64,000 bases of DNA from Dipteris shenzhenensis. Its lineage: Eukaryota > Polypodiophyta > Polypodiopsida > Gleicheniales. A program made the position numbers and the translations under genes. The notes under the pieces are model-generated. The model was not told the DNA's origin. It saw only the letters and a program-made list of their open reading frames with translations, and searched no databases. Positions 60,935 to 64,000 of this stretch are shown here, one piece after another. Each line of letters starts with the position of its first letter. The stretch's first letter is position 1. The stretch lies in the NCBI GenBank assembly GCA_047967505.1, contig CM106539.1; one strand, given 5' to 3'.

Positions 60935-61893
60935 AATCTAATCCTGGGAATATGCATCATCTGAAGTGGTGAGCAAGTCTGCTGGTAGACTAGAACAAAG
61001 AGAATGTCATTGTCACTATCATCAGTGACTGCATTAATCTCCTTGATCTTCATTTTTCCTTTGTCCTCCCTTAGACTCTCTTGCTTCCTATTTGCACCAC
61101 CCCAATTTTCATTCTTATTCTTATCCTTTTGCTCTCTTCTCAGCTTGTAGCAATCCTTTTTCAGATGGCCCTTCTTGCCATAGTGGTAACACTCAATGTT
61201 CCATGCCTTGGATTTGCTACGAGACTTCCCTCTTTCTTGGGACTTCCCCTTGAACTGTGATCTGCCCCTTTGCACATTTAAGGCTGCATCCTGCTTGTTG
61301 CCTTCCATAGACTTCCGTCTAATCTCCTCAGCCAACAAGCTATCCACAACATCATCAAACTTCAGTACTCCACCAGGCACAGAGTTACTGACAGCTATAC
61401 GGAAGGTATCCCATGAGGATGGAACTGAACATAAGAGAAATATTGCCTTAGTCTCCGCATCAAAATTCATCTTTTGACTTGAAGCTAGCTGAAAATAATA
61501 TTGAATTCATTTAGGTGAGAAGCAATGGATACCCCTTCCTTCATCTGCAGCTCAAACAACCTCTTCATGAGGTAAACTTTATTAGAGGCAGTTTCCTTCT
61601 CATAAGTGGCACACAATTTCTTCCACAAATCTTTCGTAGTCTGCTCATTTTACTGCTATGAAATAAACTGACTCTGCAAGATGAAATCTAATAGTAGACT
61701 TTGCTAATGCATCCAACTCATTCCAATCATTCTCAAACATATCTGTAGGCTTAGCTTCAATCCCTGCCAAGGGTTTAATCTTCTTCTTTTGAATAAGCAC
61801 ATCCTTTATCTATTCTTTCCGTAAACAAAATTTTGTCCCATCAAACTTTTTAATGCTGAAAAACTCCTTTTCAGACATGGAAGAGGATGCCAT
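60862..61893 (-). pseudogene. copia gag (nucleocapsid) with damaged zinc knuckle
   Basis: The probable gag start is ATG at about 61,893 (MASSSMSEKEFFSIKKFDGT). The first third has several stops; from 61,470 it is open (MNFDAETKAIFLLCSVPSSW, FDDVVDSLLAEEIRRKSMEG). The CCHC knuckle reads ECYHYGKKGHLKKDC: the second zinc-binding Cys is Tyr. A Lys/Arg-rich tail follows, and the frame leads toward the protease. Confidence 0.82.
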
Positions 61894-61959
61894 GATGCAA
61901 ATGAAACAAAATCCCAAATGCTAGTACCTGCAAAAGAGAAATCACACCAAATACCAGGT

Positions 61960-63868
61960 GCACCCAATATGTCTGCTTTAATGAAGGATAGTGTCACCAA
62001 AAGCTTCTCTATGCCCAATGCCTTCGTGAATATGTCAGCTACTTGATCCTCTGTGTTGACATAAACTAGATCAATAAGACCTAGTAAAACCTTCTCTCGC
62101 ATATAGTGATAATGCACCTCAATGTGCTTTGTTCTAGCATGGTAGACTAGGTTATTTGCCAAGTGTATACTACTCATGTTGTCACAATAAATGACAACTG
62201 GCCCATCTGTAGACTGATATCATAAAGCAGCTTATGCAACCAAGCTACCTCACATGCAGCCATTGCTGCACCCCTGTATTCAGCCTCTGTGCTCGACAAG
62301 GCAACTGTAGGTTGTTTCTTACTGCTCCAAGTGACTGCAGTACTCCCAAAAGAGAACACATATCCACTGGTAGATCATCTATCAGAAATACTACCAGCCC
62401 AATCAGCATCAGTGTATCCATGCAACTGTATTTGAACCCCACTCTCATAAAATAGTCCATACTACAATGTGCACTTCACATACCTGAGTATGCATCTAGC
62501 CACATCCAAATGTAGTTTCCTTGGAGCCTGCATAAACTGACTTACCAAAAACTGACTTACCAATCCAACAGCATAGCTCAAATCTGGCCTGGTAATAGTC
62601 ATATAAATCAAACTTCCTACAATGCGTCTGTACATAGTAGGGTCTTCCAGAAGCTCACTTGCATCTGCGCTCAACTTCACATTCTGCTCCAAAGGAATTG
62701 AAATAGGATTACAGCCTGTCATCCCATATTTGGATAGCATGTCCAATCCATACTGCCTCTGCAAGAGCTATATCCCACTTGGTGATCTAATCACCTCAAT
62801 GCCCAAGAAATAACGCAGCTCTCCCAAATCTTTCATCTCAAACTTCTGCTTCAATAGCATTTTCACATGAAGGATATCTTCATCACTATCACCTGTGATG
62901 ATCAAATCATCAACATAAATGACAAGCAGCATAATACCTTTCTCTGTTTTTCTCACATAAAGTGATAAATTTGCCTTGGAAACCTGAAAGCCAATAGTGA
63001 CAAGATACTGTCCTATCTTGTCAGACCATGCTCTAGGTGCTTGCTTCAAGCCATACAAGGCTTTCTTCAACCTGCAAACAAACTCAGGATGAACAGCATG
63101 AACATAACCTGGTGGCTGCTCCATAAAGACCTCTTTTTGCAAATCACCATGCAAGGAGGCATTCTTTACATCCATCTGATGTAAAGACCATCCCTTTGAT
63201 GTAGCCATAGCAATGACTGCTCTTACAGTTGCCATCCTTGCAACCGGACTGAATGTTTCTTCATAATCAATGCCATATGTATGTGCATACCCCTTGACAA
63301 CTAATCTTGCCTTGTATCTGTTCACAGAACCATCTGCATTGTGCTTGACCTTATAAACCCACTTATAGCCAATTGCATTCTTGTCTTTAGGCAAAGGCAC
63401 CAATTCCCATGTAGCATTTGCTTCCAAGGCATCCATTTCTTCATCCATGGCTTTCTCCCATTTTTCTTTTCCCATGGCTTGCTCAAAAGAAGTGGGTTCT
63501 GGTTCCTGTATCACTTTGACCATATAGGCATAGTCAATGGTTGTAAATCCATCATATTTCAGCCTATCCACAGGATATCTAGCTCTCGTAGACCTGTGCA
63601 AAATAGGCTCACTTCCAGGTGCTCTTAAAACATCCCTGGTCTTCCTTACTCTAGGTGTAACAAGAGAAGGAATACTCAACTCATCATCAATGCTCTGTTC
63701 TGAGCCACTGGATTCACCATCCACATAAGAGTGACCTGCATTCACATCAAACATGGACTTATCTACCTTCTCTTTTCCTTTTCGTGATACCTGCGTACCA
63801 CTATCTGCATTGCTTTGAGGAGATTCTCATGATCTCAATCTGCCTATCCATGGCGAAGTATGTGAACC
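61960..63868 (-). pseudogene. second copia element: RT and RNase H part
   Basis: The minus-strand frame 63,754-62,768 carries the integrase-RT linker, RT entry (WEKAMDEEMDALEANATWEL), YKARLVVKGYAHTYGIDY, MDVKNASLHGDLQKEVFMEQ, ALYGLKQAPRAW and an intact VIYVDDLIITG box. A single stop at 62,768 precedes QRQYGLDMLSKYGM, RIVGSLIYMTITRPDLSYAV and a 15-bp duplication (LVSQF twice). After another shift comes RNase H ([50 protein letters not shown]). Upstream it is cut at 63,869 by an opposite-strand LTR. Downstream it runs into the gag leader of the first copia with no LTR between. Confidence 0.85.
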
Positions 63869-64000
63869 TGTGGGGGTTAAAGGTCACTGTGCCTTAACCC
63901 CGGTTATGTACAATACTCAAACACATATATAAATGAATAAAAAAGAAGATTAGGGTGGTTCTGCACCCACCAAAACTTGTGTGGCTCTCTGTCTCCCTCT
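63869..64000 (+). mobile_element. start of a plus-strand copia LTR (runs off window)
   Basis: Begins TGTGGGGGTTAAAGG and continues through CATATATAAATG and GAAGATTAGGGTG to TTCTGCACCCACCAAAACTTG, the same LTR family as 55,318-55,483 but in opposite orientation and with about 75 bp more at the start. It interrupts the linker of the second copia pol frame. Confidence 0.7.

Overview
This window looks like nuclear DNA of a land plant with a large, repeat-rich genome. It holds one clearly intact protein-coding gene, a plant-specific leucine-rich-repeat receptor pseudokinase of the GHR1/SIRK1 type with two introns. The rest is relics of plant transposon families (Ty1/copia, Ty3/gypsy, CACTA, hAT), a Penelope-like retroelement without an endonuclease, a MITE, and many long microsatellites. 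Endonuclease-less Penelope-like elements together with very abundant AT/CA/CT/CATA microsatellites would fit a seed-free vascular plant or a gymnosperm. That placement is inference; nothing here fixes the species.

Layout. 0.5-3.8 kb: a decayed plus-strand transposase-like reading frame. 3.8-22.6 kb: no recognisable gene; inverted, tandem and microsatellite repeats, including a CATA array at 10.0-10.9 kb, a diverged tandem duplication at 12.9-15.1 kb, four 93-bp repeats at 16.2-16.6 kb and a 700-bp composite microsatellite at 16.8-17.5 kb. 22.6-32.2 kb: the receptor pseudokinase gene (three coding exons, 1120 residues when spliced), with a GC-richer upstream region, two short upstream ORFs, and a 4.3-kb first intron full of LTR-like repeats. 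One of these recurs at about 98% identity just downstream of the gene. 34.3-35.2 kb: a gypsy protease-region relic. 35.6-39.5 kb: a hAT transposase relic on the minus strand, split by a plus-strand Penelope-like reverse transcriptase, which is itself split by a 447-bp MITE with an 8-bp target-site duplication. 40.5-41.8 kb: an unrecognised coiled-coil-like relic. 47.6-49.1 kb: a 5'- and 3'-truncated copia relic.

53.1-64.0 kb is a second nest. A CACTA TNP2 relic (53.1-55.3 kb, minus) is cut by the 3' LTR of a copia element (55.3-61.9 kb, minus). The reverse transcriptase of that copia element is interrupted by a young 2,381-bp non-autonomous LTR retrotransposon (56,771-59,151) with 325-bp LTRs differing at 3 positions, a 5-bp target duplication, a tRNA-iMet-type primer site, a polypurine tract and a GC-rich non-retroviral interior. 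Upstream of the copia gag, with no LTR between, lies the pol 3' end of another copia element (61.96-63.8 kb). That element is in turn interrupted at 63,869 by the start of an LTR on the opposite strand that runs off the window.

Function. The only gene likely to act for the plant is the receptor pseudokinase. The rest records successive insertions and decay. Most transposon calls rest on protein motifs recognised by eye; boundaries are approximate unless a target-site duplication or TG/CA end is stated.
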